Shown here piece by piece: positions 1 to 12,684 of a stretch of 64,000 bases of DNA. Source of the stretch: Whitmania pigra. Taxonomy: Eukaryota > Annelida > Clitellata > Hirudinida > Haemopidae. Location of the stretch: NCBI GenBank assembly GCA_021613335.1, contig JAJTWR010000308.1:885001-949000 (forward strand), read 5' to 3'. Every line of letters begins with the position of its first letter. The first letter of the stretch is position 1. The notes under the pieces were generated by a model. That model had not been told where the DNA came from, ran no database searches, and worked only from the letters and a program-made list of their open reading frames with translations. A program made the translations under genes and the position numbers.

Positions 1-455
1 TTGTTTTCTAAAGAAATAAAATATAAACATGCGTTACAAAAGTAAGAGCTCGGACTCACTCACAAACTCACACGTGCACGCGTTTTGTTCCTTCCTTCCT
101 TCCGTTTATGCGGTCATTTATTTTCTCCAGTCGTGTCTGAAAGACTTGTTAAGCGGTGCTTCAAGCGGAAGTGCTGGTTGCGCTGGAATGGCTTGATGAC
201 CAGAATGTGATGATGCGTGAAGAGACCACTTCCTGGAAAATATGAATTTAATTATATTAATAATTATTCATTCAATAATTATCGATTAATTAGCAATTAT
301 TAAATGTAGCAGACTGCCTCTGAGGTCTTAAAGTTTGGAACTCCATGAGCTTCAACTATTTGGAATTATAAATATTTAGCGGATTTAAATCAAAATCTGA
401 TTAATACGTTTTAAGTAAAATATTTCCACGAAGGTTCTCCAAACGAGACTCAGAC
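1..455 (+). promoter_or_regulatory. 5' flank / probable 5' UTR of the Lhx2/9 gene
   Basis: No coding exon is visible upstream of the Lhx2/9 start. The stretch between about 240 and 420 is AT-rich, with short A/T runs typical of homeodomain-type sites, but no single element stands out. The window begins here, so the real promoter may lie further left. The role is inferred from position only. Confidence 0.4.
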
Positions 456-2921
456 ATGCCAGAGATGAACATGCTGGCAACTGGTTCTGACGTAACAATC
501 GGCAACAAATGCAACAACAAGAACAAGAACAACAACAACCCAACGAAGGATATTGTTGCAGAAGACAGCGAGATGTTGGGCGATAATGAGGATGATGCGA
601 CAAAAGAAAGGAAGAGATGCGCCGGTTGCGGAGAAGAAATCACAGACAGGTATCTGCTCTCCGTCGTGGACAAACAATGGCACCTGACGTGCCTCGTCTG
701 CTCGGCATGTAAACTCCCCCTCAATCCGGAAGTCACGTGTTTCGCGAAGGACGACGAGATATTTTGCAAGGAAGATTATTACAGGTGATTCGGTGATTGG
801 AGTGTTCATTAAAATCTCAACAGCGTCTGTAGGATGTTATCTCCGAGAAAAATTAATTCAAAAACTAAAAGTTTTTTTCTATATTCTTCTTCAGGAGATT
901 CGCTTCTAGGCTCTGCTCTTGCTGCCAGTGCACGATAACGGCAGACGAGTTGGTGATGAGGGTGGGCGACCACATTTTCCACCTCCACTGCTTCGTTTGT
1001 TCCGTCTGCTCGAAACAGCTTACCACCGGAGAGCACTTCGGTTACAACAGTCTGGAAAACCTGCTCTTTTGTCGACTCCATTACGAAGTCTACCACATGC
1101 AGGCTGACGAAGAGCCTCCCTCCATCCACTCGGAAGACCATTTCCTTCACGAAGCCCCTCAGAGCCCCATATTGCCACCCCAACACTCCATGCATCTTCA
1201 CCCGATCAACATGAACCACGTTGATTTCTCTCCACACTCAAACCAAAGACATCTCCTCTCGCTGCCGATAGATCGAAACATTCCGATTTATGGCAGTCCG
1301 TTGTGTTGCGAGGCAGCAAATCCAAGCACAGGGGTCTGTTACCTCCACCCTTTCTCCGGCATGCCCCAGCAGCACATCAATCCGTCGGGTCATCAGGGTG
1401 GAAGTCTACAGAAAGGCAGACCCAGGAAGAGAAAAAACGTTATGGCCGATGTCGAACATTTCGTTCCAAATATTGGTCAGTTGTTGATATTTTGCAATTG
1501 CATTTAAATGACAAGCGATGGTAATTAATATTAACATTATAAGATTTTTTTAAATTTTTAATTATTGAATATTAACAATAAATGGCAATATTCAACATTT
1601 AATTATAATTGTTATATTATATTATATATATAATAATTTATTATTATTGTTATTATTGTTGTTGTTGCTTATAATTCTTGAATTGGCTATAAAGTCGGCC
1701 CGTTGACGTAATATCTGACATTTTCATCTGCTTCTTGGTGTTCGGCGTCGACGTGTTTTCAGTTGACTCTGAAACACTCGATGTCATGAAAGACGTGAGA
1801 TGAAATGTCTCGGATGGAGTTGCATGTCTCCAGGCACGTCCTGACACTTGTGGAGAACATGCGCGAAATGTCAGCGCATCAAAACATCGTCTCAATAAGG
1901 TACGCGGGTGTGCCTAATTGGCCAAATTATCTGCCATCGCGAACGGCTTGCTACTGGAGTGCTCCACAAACTTTCCGCGCGCATCGCATCCAGATGACTT
2001 GTGCTTTTCCAGTGCCCATAAAACCGGATGACGCCCTTTCTCGAACATTAAAGTTTAAAGTCCGGGCGTGACAATTTTTAAAGAGAGTTTGATTTGCAGT
2101 GAATGGCATACTTTAGGGGCTTTTAAAATTGTACCAAGCGTTGTTTAATGTTGTTCCTTCGTGCCGTACAGGAAGCGAAATGGGACAGGAAGAGGCCATG
2201 CTTCAGCACCAACGTCAGAAGCGCATGCGCACTTCATTTAAACACCATCAGCTGCGCATAATGAAGTCATATTTTGCTCTCAACCACAATCCAGATTCTA
2301 AGGACCTCAAGCAATTGGCTCAGAAAACCGGCCTGAGTAAACGAGTTCTGCAGGTTTGTCATAAAACATCTTTTGTTTCCATGGTAGCTGATATAATTAC
2401 TCATAAATATTTTAAATTAATGTAAATCATACGTTGAGCAGGTATGGTTCCAAAATGCCAGAGCCAAGCACAGAAGAACGGCCATCAAAGATCGCGACAA
2501 ACAACAGCCATCGAACCAGCATGCTCAGCTGGACGTCAAAAACGACAAGTCGTCATTAGGCGACCAAATAGGCGACTCTTGCGCAATGCTCACTTCACCA
2601 GGCATGCCAATGAAGACGACGATGGGAGAGAATCGAACCCATCACCACCATCCACTCATCGCCACCCAAGCTGGGGACAAACCGACACCCCCCGTCCCTT
2701 ACACGAAGCTTCAAAACACTTCTCTCCAAAATCATTTTGGAGGTCACCAGCACCCTTACCTGCACGAAAGGTGTGATTCAAACCGACCGCCCTCTGCACT
2801 CTCTGACGTCAGCACTTCTTCACTTATGGGGTTCCGTTCATCACTCATGCACGATGAATGTCCAGTTTCGAATTTCGCCGACATATTCGCTTCTTCTCTC
2901 AAGCAAATGAGTTCGTGCTGA
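456..2921 (+). CDS. LHX9: LIM-homeodomain transcription factor, Lhx2/Lhx9 (apterous) class
   Basis: Four exons: 456-784, 895-1475, 2172-2353, 2442-2921; they sum to 523 codons plus stop with matching phases. Two LIM domains bind zinc: LIM1 about residues 55-108 (CAGCGEEITDRY) and LIM2 about 115-172 (CQCTITADELV, CVCSVCSKQL). The homeodomain lies at about residues 315-375, with RMRTSFKHHQLR in helix 1 and VWFQNARAKHRR in helix 3. The intron between RVLQ and VWFQ is at the position usual for LIM homeobox genes. The tail is His/Pro-rich. Vertebrate Lhx2 and Lhx9 are about 400 residues, so this protein is longer, mainly in the LIM-homeodomain linker and the C-terminus. It should be a nuclear DNA-binding factor partnered by LDB proteins; Lhx2 versus Lhx9 cannot be separated outside vertebrates. 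The ATG at 456 opens the exon frame; a second ATG lies four codons downstream. Confidence 0.95.
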
Positions 2922-3017
2922 CTGTGTGCACAAAATGCTTCTCGATTCTAGCCGAACGTTACGCAATTGTCATCGTTGGCGATAAATTTAAAAATTATTG
3001 CCAAAGAAATTTTAAAA

Positions 3018-3023
3018 AATAAA
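3018..3023 (+). terminator. Poly(A) signal AATAAA of the Lhx2/9 gene
   Basis: A canonical AATAAA lies about 97 bases after the Lhx2/9 stop, in AT-rich sequence. It is the first such hexamer downstream on this strand and the likely transcript end. Confidence 0.55.
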
Positions 3024-3732
3024 GCTAAAAATTTATTCTCTTAGATATTGAAAATCCAGCAGAGGATGAATGAAGAGACGACAAGCCACGCGACAAACCG
3101 AGCATAATCTCGACTCCGCGGAGAAGCGATTTGCGAGGTGTTAGGGGTGACGACGTCAGATTTGCGTCAAAACTGAAATTCGTTGGTCAACACCTGTCAT
3201 CAGAGAAGTTGTAATGAGCAACTAGAGGAAAATCATTTTTAGTACAGTAGGCTGTACACCCCCCAAGACGAGACAACGTGGCATCCCCACCGCAATCTCG
3301 CCTAATAAAAACTGCAGTACGCAGATTTAAGCATAAACATTTTGGAATATGAAGGTTTTGGTTCATTAAATTAAGCTCATTAAATACATGATTGAAAATG
3401 ACTGATTGAGCCAACTTAAAAACAACCGCATTGCTATTATTAAACAATTCTGTTAGAAAATTGAGAGTTCCTCCCAAATCCTTAACCACGACGGCTGTGT
3501 TGCTAAACAACGCCACCAAATTCGACCATCCATCCGCTGGAAACATTCCACTTTACCGATCCTCAAAAACATTGATCTAAGACTCTGGAGCACGTAGAAC
3601 AATAACAACGACGACGACAACAACACATAAACTTAAATGACCGGCTAAAAGATCAAAACTGATGCAACCATTTATTTAACAACAACGCGATTGTCAGATG
3701 AAACATCCGGTATCAACAACTCTTTTTGCATG
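3024..3732. other. Convergent intergenic stretch between Lhx2/9 and CCDC134
   Basis: The two genes converge here. A 119-codon open frame on the minus strand (3187-3546) has no domain, no splice context and no recognisable similarity, so I do not call it a gene. No repeat with defined ends is visible. Confidence 0.4.
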
Positions 3733-5038
3733 CTAAAGTTCAGAATGCCTGGGACCACTTAACTTGGGTCCCTTTTTCTTGATTTCCTTTCGAGCCTTCA
3801 TTTTTTTATTATTTTTGGGCTCCTTCAATGACAACTTTTGTTTCTCCTAAACATAAATTTAGCCAGCAAAATATGTTAACGTAAATTTTAATAAATGATA
3901 GCAGTTAATTTCTTACAAGTTTATATTTCCTGCTATTTGGATTGATATAACTTTCCTCTCTGGCAATTAAGTCAAGTTCTTGAGCTGCCTGCAAAGCAGG
4001 GTAGATATAAAAGTCTTGCAAATGCAAAATGGAAATGCATGAATACCAAATTCAGAATTTTTAAGTCGAGCTCGTCGAGAACGCCTGAGTCGTTGCAAAA
4101 TCCGATGCCGTATTGAATCAAAACCTTCCACTCCAAATGTTTTGCCAGTATCTCATGAACTTGATCGGGTAATTCCAAAGCAAATCTCCCCATAAAGAAC
4201 GTGTTTTCAACAACAAGTGAAAAGGCTAGAATTGTTGGTCAAAAACAATAACATTAAATTGATGATGAAAATACTAAGTCTGATAATATTAAAAAATAGT
4301 TCATACTGTCCAAAATAGTGGCATTGAAGGGGAGACCATCTGATGGGACATAACCAGCCTCAGTTAATTTGACTTTTGACTCCAACAGAACCTATAAAAG
4401 CCACTAATACATTATATATATATATATATATAATATTTATATATATTTATATACTATAAATTTAATAGTTAGATTAAAGATTCAGACAGATCAAATCTGA
4501 AATTGTCTATAAGGTTAATAAAATACATGCATATATAAAATTAATATGTATATTCATGTAAATATATAACAAAATTATCTTGTGGCAAATAAAGTAATAT
4601 GATTATTTTCTAAACGTTGACATTTGAACTTATTTAACATGATAGCATAAAATCAAAATATTTCTGCACACTTTGAATATCTTGTCCATCAAAATATTTA
4701 GCATTTGATATTGTTTTTCATAATTTGCCATCTTTTTGACAGTGGAAACTGCCTGATTAATATCAGAAACTTTTATCGTCAGCAGCTTTCTGTCTGTCAA
4801 AAAAGTAGTCATAATTAACTCAAACTAACTAGTTAGCACCTGTTCATTTTAAGCAGTAAATACAAGATAACACACATCTCACTAGGTGATTGTCAATTGA
4901 TGGTGTTCCAGCCACATTGGTAGAATCGTTGTCATTAATAACATCTGATGTTGAGGAATCGTTAATATTTAAATCTTGACAAATAGAAAAAACAAAAAGC
5001 AAAGTGCAAAATAGCAAGCAATTTCCTACAATATCCAT
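3733..5038 (-). CDS. CCDC134: CCDC134-like secreted/ER protein
   Basis: Six exons read right to left: 4876-5038, 4672-4793, 4307-4391, 4047-4225, 3917-3988, 3733-3846; 244 codons plus stop. Residues 1-20 form a signal peptide (MDIVGNCLLFCTLLFVFSIC). Recognised family segments are EKQYQMLNILMDKIFKV (human has a similar QQYKILDVM block), then HLEWKVLIQYGIGFCNDSGV, AAQELDLIA, and a basic tail KEIKKKGPKL. The C-terminus is HSEL, like the QSEL of human CCDC134, and resembles a KDEL-type retrieval signal. Human CCDC134 is 229 residues. In vertebrates it is a small secreted/ER-resident regulator; the role here is inferred from similarity. The exon 1 donor (AT followed by GTGTGT) is chosen by phase; a nearby GTGAGA would break the frame. 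The intron between exons 4 and 5 is only 58 bases. Confidence 0.88.
4411..4434. repeat. (TA)n microsatellite in a CCDC134 intron
   Basis: About eleven uninterrupted TA dinucleotides lie in the intron between exons 2 and 3 of the CCDC134 gene. They are a simple repeat without further structure. Confidence 0.8.
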
Positions 5039-5211
5039 GCCACCGCAATCCACGTACAAAAACAAATTATACTCATTGCTTAAAAGTAAACTTTTCTTTA
5101 GAATCACATAGAAAATATTTTGATCACGTTTCAAATTTTATAATTTTATTGATAAGCATATTATTGTGCTAAATTTAATTTTTAAAATGCTTTTAATTTA
5201 AAATTTTGATT

Positions 5212-5590
5212 TCCATTGCATAAGAATGACGTGGCTTAATGTAATTTCCCTGCTCGCTCAGACGCAGAACTTCTTCAAACTTGTAGCTTCCACGGAAGAT
5301 GATCACTTACTGATTACCTCCGAGCGCCATTAACCACTCCACCAGACTTTCCAACTCAATATGCAACGTGCATCCACGCGGAACGTTTGAAATCGTAGTG
5401 GAAAGTGTTCCCAGCGACAAACCAGACGGCCGCTGGGCGACTGTTAATCCCAACGCAATTACTTTAGCAGTAATAAAAACGAAGGCGACACATTTTTTAG
5501 CCTCTAAGGAACTTAAACACTTTGTCAGATCTTACACAAGTTTTAGCATCTAAGACAGCATGCATAAGCAAGTTGGAGTACCATGCCTAT
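5212..5590 (-). pseudogene. Unidentified decayed coding fragment with an in-frame TAA
   Basis: Read on the minus strand, one frame is open from about 5530 to 5212 except for a single TAA near 5305. The sense runs on both sides look like protein, for example LHIELESLVEWLMALGG before the stop and FRGSYKFEEVLRLSEQGNY after it. Further upstream the frame breaks. The base composition is clearly higher in G+C than the flanks. I do not recognise the family. It sits 170 bases upstream of the CCDC134 start and 120 bases past the YIPF5 stop. The simplest reading is a dead gene or transposon fragment; a gene with an unseen splice junction is possible. Confidence 0.4.
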
Positions 5591-5708
5591 TAAGGGAGCA
5601 GAAATGTGTTTAATTAGAGTGGGATTAAATGAACATGATAAATCAAGTATATACAATTTCTGGCGTTGTAATATGTGTAACATATGTGGATACATAATCT
5701 CTTCAGTG

Positions 5709-7058
<1,350 letters not shown>

Positions 7059-8882
7059 ACTTAACAGCTTTAAAAAAGTAATTAAAATTCACTAATCAGA
7101 AATTCTATAATTAACTGCTTCACTTCATTAAATTCACAAATAAAAAGAAAGATAGCGCTCATAGCTGAAACACAAAAGCTGAACACTTAAATCAATAATA
7201 TTACGCTATTGTATTCGTTTATCATTTCACTTCATCCAAAACTTGATAAGTTAGGAATACTTCCGCGCCACATTAAAATATTGATACTAAAACGTTCTTA
7301 AAACATAAACAATTCAAACTAAGAATAAATGAATAAACCCGTCGAAGCAATCCACACCGCTACAATACGTGCCAAGTCTTTCGGTTATTTACAAAGAACT
7401 AAAAAGGACGTCGAATGACTTGATTATCAGCTTCAGAACGTCCTTGTCTGTCACAGTTTGTAATATTTGTTGCCAAACTTGATTATTTTTACATTTAATT
7501 GAATTTAATACTGGTTCTAAGTAACTTAAATTACCATATTTTGGCCGTAGATATTGCCGTGAAAATTTACCCAATTTTACATTTGTGCAGTAGCATAACC
7601 CGGCCATACCGAAACTGAGCACGAGAATCAGAAGTTTAGCATTTTGGACGAACTACCAAACAGAAATATTTTCCCCAGCCAAAGAAATCTGGTGCAGCAG
7701 TAAGCCTTACGCTTCTACAGCCACATGGTATTGGGGCCTCCGCTTGAGTCAATCCGCCCCTAACCCCACACCTAGTGGCTTAGCAAGTTCTGTTATTGTT
7801 TGCATCCTTAATTGACCAAGCGAAGCGTTATATTGTGCAATATAAACAACAAAGTAACACTTTTAAAGTATGTGTTGAAAAACGGCAAACACGTGATAAG
7901 AAAGTGTGGCTTAAGGCATATACAAATTGAGTAAGTAAACACCTCATAAAAATGCATATAATAATATCGAAATCACATCGAGCATGTAAAAAAAACTTTC
8001 AAAAAAGTTTCGAAAACTAAATGATCAGATGGAAAATATCACATGTCTGAAAGAAACCTCGGAGGATAGTGTGCCAGTGTTGTATTTTAAAAATTGTTCT
8101 TTCATTATGAGATACTAGTGCAAAATATCCAGTGATGTCATCAAAGTCTTGAAGAATTTCGACATCTGAAATTTTCGTATTATTGTATTTTTAACCTTTA
8201 CAAAAGTGTTAGAAAAAATACTTTATACATATAAATACAAATTTATTCAAAATAACAGTCTTATAAAAGCACAAGACGATGTGGACATAATCTACCAAAA
8301 TTGTCAATTGTTGTCTCTGCTGGAATTTCAATATCTTGATGTAAAATTTGTAAGAGTTCATTAGAGGTAATCCAGTTAATTGTGTGTGTATGCATTTTAT
8401 TAACGTTTATTTCACAACTAGATGATGGGGGCGTCGCGGTCAATACCCTGAAATACGTTAAATTCAAACAAGTCCAATATTACTGCTTAACATAATTTTA
8501 TTGTGTTCAAACATTTTGTAAAATTCCAATTAAATTTAACGAGTAGAACTTGTAAAGTATGAAAAATAGCATTTTGGGCCCATTTGAAAAGGGTAAAGAT
8601 CCATCCTTACTTACGACAAATAAAACTTGCCATGTGTAGAAGTTGCAAGCGTGTATGTATTATGCTTAAGCTTTTGTCAATTGTAGGACAAAGTTTATCA
8701 GTGGATTTTAGCTTTTTTTCTTAGACTTTAAAAATGACGCGGGACCATGCCCCCCGACCTCCCCTAAATTCGTCACTGATAATATTGCTAATATTTATAA
8801 TCACCATTAACAAAATCAAAATTTCTAAGAGTATTTAAAAGCCTAGTAATCTTTATTAACTAAGTAGTGTTAAACGTAATCT
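7059..8882. other. Degraded, transposon-marked intergenic stretch
   Basis: No recognisable gene. Three G/C-rich patches in otherwise AT-rich DNA look like terminal sequences of DNA transposons: about 7738-7800 (read on minus: AGGGGCGGATTGACTC), 8425-8452 (minus: CAGGGTATTGACC) and 8735-8790 (minus: CAGTGACGAATTTAGGGG). Such CAG-N-GG-rich ends are common in hAT-like and related elements. Two minus-strand open frames, 7389-7622 (with a possible membrane helix near its start) and 8261-8467, are preceded by plausible acceptors, but I recognise neither and cannot connect them to other exons. Confidence 0.4.
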
Positions 8883-9805
8883 TCAGACATAATCAAGGAA
8901 AAGGTCAAGATCTAAATCATCCTGATAAAAATTAAATAAAAAACATTTTCTTTTGAGGATGTGTTTGTGGTCTCTAATTTCACCATTATAATCTAATAGA
9001 TTGTGCTCTTTCAATTCCTTGAGTTGATTTATTGTGATGCCATCACTTGAAAGAGGTAATTTACCATCTGCCATTTTAGAGACCTTTAAAACACAATAGA
9101 AGCTTTCGAATTTACGTAACATATAGTAATTAAAATATGATGGATTCAGACAGGTACGAAGTTTCTCTGGAGATGAATTCACTTGTAAATTCAGCCATTC
9201 AACAACTTTATCGGCGTAGTCGTTGTCGAAGCTATAGTCGTAACACAATTGTTCCTTAGAAAACAGAATTTGACATACCAATGCTTGTATAAAGAGGAAA
9301 TTTGAAATCCATATTTTTTCGGAACAATGCACAGATGAAATCACGCCATAGAGGGCTAATCGCTCCTAGAATTTCTCTGAGATTTGGATCGTTCTTATAA
9401 CAATTCAAATGTTTTCTGAAGAGTTTTTCTTTAGTTTTACCTACAAAGACCTTGGTCGTGTATAACGCGCAGGTGGATAATGTGCGACAAAATGGACATT
9501 GATGAACTTTATCGCTACGCCAGTTTCGCCTGTAAATGAAATAATGGATAATTGAACGTTGCCAATTGTTCAAGAGGATTTATTGCCATAATTATGATAA
9601 CTTATTTTAACTCATAAAATGTAAACATGTAAATATGATAAAGTAATATTTACCTGTCCTTTTTGATGCAGCTGTGAAAAGTTGTGATGCAAGAAGCACA
9701 AAATACATGATTCCATTCATTTAACAGCGCTACCTCTCTATTTTCTTCATCTTCGAAGCAAATTTGACATTCTTGCATCTTTTCGCCATCGGAGTTACTT
9801 GTGTG

Positions 9806-10471
9806 CAGAGTAAGTGCGCCAACTTGATAAAATTATTGGGGGGGCAAATTTATTTCATAAACTTGTCGCTGAAACTTAAGTTCGTAAATCGTTTTTCATT
9901 GGTTTAAAGTGAATTGACGTAGACTGCGAAGAACGACAGTTTTCATAGATACTAGTAAAAAAACCCAATTTTGCAAATCGGCGTGCGCATGAGGATATTG
10001 AAATTTTAAAATAATTACTACAAGTAAAGCAAAAATTTGTAACTCTGTGAATGCTCTTTATTTACAAATTAAAAGAGAAGAAATAAAATTATAACAATGA
10101 CTCTAACGGTTTGTTTGTAAATAACAAATGCTCTCTCAATAACAAAAGATCGTACATAAACAATTTTTACATATAAAAAGTTAATTTTCTCTTCTCATTT
10201 CTTGAAATAAATTTGTTAATAACGTCATCTAAGTTCATTTCATTTGCCAAATCCTTGTGAAACTGAAGAATCGATACGGAATTAAGCCGCTTTTGACCCA
10301 TTGTTGATCTAAGGTAAGTTTTTAACCTCCGAAGTCCCGAGAAAGATCGTTCAGCTGTGGCAGAAGTTGAAAATTATTGGGGGGGGGGGGGGGGGGAGGC
10401 AAAATGATACGTTGCCCCTCTGAAAAATTATTAGGGGGCAAAGAATTTTTTGCCTTAAGTTGGCGCCTATG
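9806..10471 (-). mobile_element. Internally deleted hAT element with 8-bp target duplication
   Basis: Ends are CAGAGTAAGTGCGCCAACTT at 9806 and, on the other strand, CATAGGCGCCAACTT from 10471; both share GCGCCAACTT. The element is flanked by identical 8-mers CTTGTGTG at 9798-9805 and 10472-10479, the target-site length of hAT transposons. On the minus strand about 10167-10370 encodes the C-terminal hAT dimerisation region, with ATAERSFSGLRRLKTYLRST. The rest of the transposase is missing, so the copy is non-autonomous. It contains an 18-base G run. Its insertion splits RING copy 1: removing it rejoins sequence matching copy 2 (SNSDGE versus SNCDGE). Confidence 0.85.
10379..10396 (+). repeat. 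Homopolymer run of 18 G
   Basis: Eighteen consecutive G residues lie inside the hAT element, next to the transposase remnant. A second, shorter G run lies near 9838 at the other end of the element. Assembly length here is unreliable. Confidence 0.9.
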
Positions 10472-10639
10472 CTTGTGTGTAAAACCCCCTGACAATATGG
10501 ACTGTCGCATTTGCTATGAAACGCCTTGGATGTAATTTCATGTTGGATAGTACCTGATGAGGAGTGTTATCGCTAATAAACGTCCTTTTTGCGTGCTTTT
10601 CTTTGGTGGGAGAAGAACTGCGTTGTGATTTCCGAAGAT

Positions 10640-11160
10640 AAACAAGTTAAGAATGCTAACTAAATGTTCGTTATATTAAGGCAGCTGTATAATAAAATAA
10701 CTCTACTTTAACAAAGTAAAATATTGGAAACCACTGAAACCTTAGCTTAAAAACTCTAATAATCACCAATTATCACAGCTAGATCCCATCTGAATATACG
10801 ACCATTTTTAGCTAAAATATTTATTATATATTAATATTATTACATTTATTATAAATATTAAGTATACTTTACAACAAAGGAAGTATCACATTCATAGTGA
10901 TCGAGAATGAATGGTCAAGTATTCAAGTGCATGATGGACTGAAGTCAGAAAGAATGAGAATCATAGTCAACTTCCTATGAAGCATGTTTGCTGCGTGGAC
11001 TCTAAACATTAATTAAGCAAGAATGTGAAGTAAAGGCTCCTTGAGAACTAAAAGAACAAAATAATTTCAATTTATTATTGGATATATTCCAGAAAATAAA
11101 TTTCTGAAAATCAGAAAAATACTGATATATTTTATTTGCAAAATGATATTAATGTTTAAT
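10640..11160. other. Intergenic spacer between the two RING copies
   Basis: AT-rich sequence without open frames, repeats or recognisable sites. It separates the duplicated units. Confidence 0.4.
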
Positions 11161-11164
11161 TAAA

Positions 11165-12684
11165 GAAAAGTTCAATCGACTTCATCTGATGATAATGATG
11201 AATCACGTGGATCACGAGGTTCAAATATCCAATCGTAGTCTTGAAACGCTTCGTCCTTCATAACTCGAACTACCCATTTTTGACATTCTGAGAAATTGTG
11301 ATTTCCAGTAGTTTAATTGGTGGTTTAAGTGGTTTAAGTGGTTTATGTCGATCAGAGTCTGGTATTTTTTCGAGCTTCAATGCACAGTGAACGTTTTCGA
11401 ATTTATGTAGCATTAAAAATAACAGTGGAATGCATTTAACCTGTCACGAAGATCTTCCGCACACTTAGCCATCTGAAGACTTATCCATTCAAGAGCATTG
11501 TCGGCGTATTCATTGCCCACAAGATAGTCTTGAAATATCGGCCCGTTGAAAATATAACCTGGATGTTCGCTCTGTCAATCGTGTGATATGTTATTGCTCT
11601 AACGGCCCTTACTTTCTCTACGGAATCTGTAAATAATATATTTAATATGACTTCTCTCCTTGGACGTTTTTTCAGATAAAATGGATAATTACAACCTATT
11701 TTTGAACTTAATAACAGTTCGACAAAGTCTCACCAAATCGGGTTAAGCATTTCTAACATCTCTTTGAGATATTGTTCGTTCTGGTAACATTTCAAACGTT
11801 CCATTAAAAGGTTTTCTTTCGGAATGCTTTGTAATCTTCCCATATTTGAAGAGTATATTGCACTGTGCGAACATTGACGACAAAGTGGACAACGATGAGC
11901 TCCGTTATTATAGTCTATAAATGGAATCATAGCAATTTTGTTTCATAAGTTAAAACTTATTAATTAATGTAAAGCTTTTTGGAATAGCTTTATGAAAGTT
12001 AATTCATTTTTGAGAGATATAATTTTTAAAGTAAGGAAGTAATTAAGCAATACCTTTTATCGTTTTTGCAGTGCCTTAACGCAGGTGGTACAACAAATGT
12101 GATTGGATCCCTTTTAATAATGCTGCCTCAATTTTCTCCATGTCATCCAAACATATTAGACATTATTGTATTTGTTCACCGTCGCAGTTACTCATATGCA
12201 ATATTCCCCGACAATATGGACTGTCGCATTTGCTATGAAACGCCTTGGATGTAACTTCCTGTTGAATAGAACCTGATGATTCGTCGTCTGAAATTATGAT
12301 TGCATCTTCTGGACTGTTGCCACCAATAAATGTCCTTTTTGCGTGTTTTAGTCGACGAAGAACTTCATTGTCGTTTCCTTCCATCTTCGTCTAGACTATT
12401 CTCCATATAATTCATGGTGCTTCTAACTATATCCATCTCTTTCGACACCATCACGCCGGTTTTGTTCGACAATGCTTTTCCTAACGTCCGAATACGCTTT
12501 TAGAGATGTTAATTCTTCTCCTTGCATTTAAAAAGCAACTTTTAACTCAGCGAATTTATCTAAAACAACAGAACTGTTCAAGCAGCGAGAGAGTGATGTG
12601 TCAAACTCCATGTAAATCTCATTATTATAATCGTTATCCATTTCGAAATGAGAAGCCGCGAGATGAATGAACATTGCAGACTCT
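11165..12684 (-). pseudogene. RING-finger gene, copy 2 (nonsense and frameshift mutations)
   Basis: This minus-strand paralogue of copy 1 keeps more of the 5' end. A first block at about 12540-12684 begins MDNDYNNEIYMEF. A second (12163-12384) contains DAIIISDDESSGS, a hydrophobic-then-acidic motif of the SUMO-interacting type. Directly after it the frame meets TAA where copy 1 has a codon for E, then continues CLICLDDMEKIEA and SHICCTTC (first RING half), with a frameshift before the donor. The second RING half is at 11730-11900 (HRCPLCRQCS). The downstream block GNEYADNALEWISLQ is again out of frame. A SIM plus RING layout would suggest a SUMO-targeted ubiquitin ligase ancestor, but that is inference from a dead copy. 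Confidence 0.6.

Larger units (their letters stand above)
8880..10630 (-). pseudogene. RING-finger gene, copy 1 (broken, split by a hAT insertion)
   Basis: On the minus strand an exon ending at the GT near 9653 carries the first RING half (CQICFEDEENREVALLNEW, then HVFCASC). The next exon, from about 9535, carries the second half (HQCPFCRTLS). This gives a C2HC-type RING, predicted to be a ubiquitin ligase domain. The frame then continues to WRDFICALFRKN and must shift to reach the rest of the protein (EYADNALEW-like block, here DNDYADKVVEWLNLQ, down to the stop at 8883). The 5' part of the gene (about 10480-10630) is separated from the RING by a hAT element at 9806-10471. Compared with copy 2 it also lacks a stretch of the acidic region. 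I read it as a pseudogene, with an intact relative presumably elsewhere in the genome. Confidence 0.6.

Noticed and set aside
2805..2812. TGACGTCA in Lhx2/9 exon 4
   Set aside because: Within coding sequence of the tail; treated as chance occurrence of the CRE palindrome.
3187..3546. 119-codon minus-strand open frame
   Set aside because: No domain, no splice sites, no similarity; lies in the 3' intergenic gap between two convergent genes.
7389..7622. Minus-strand frame with a possible transmembrane helix near the YIPF5 5' end
   Set aside because: Preceded by an acceptor-like site but no upstream exon in phase was found; not enough to call a gene.
9232..9256. A 24-base GT...AG segment in RING copy 1 that could be read as a micro-intron
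   Set aside because: Too short for spliceosomal removal and does not restore frame; a frameshift in a pseudogene explains it better.
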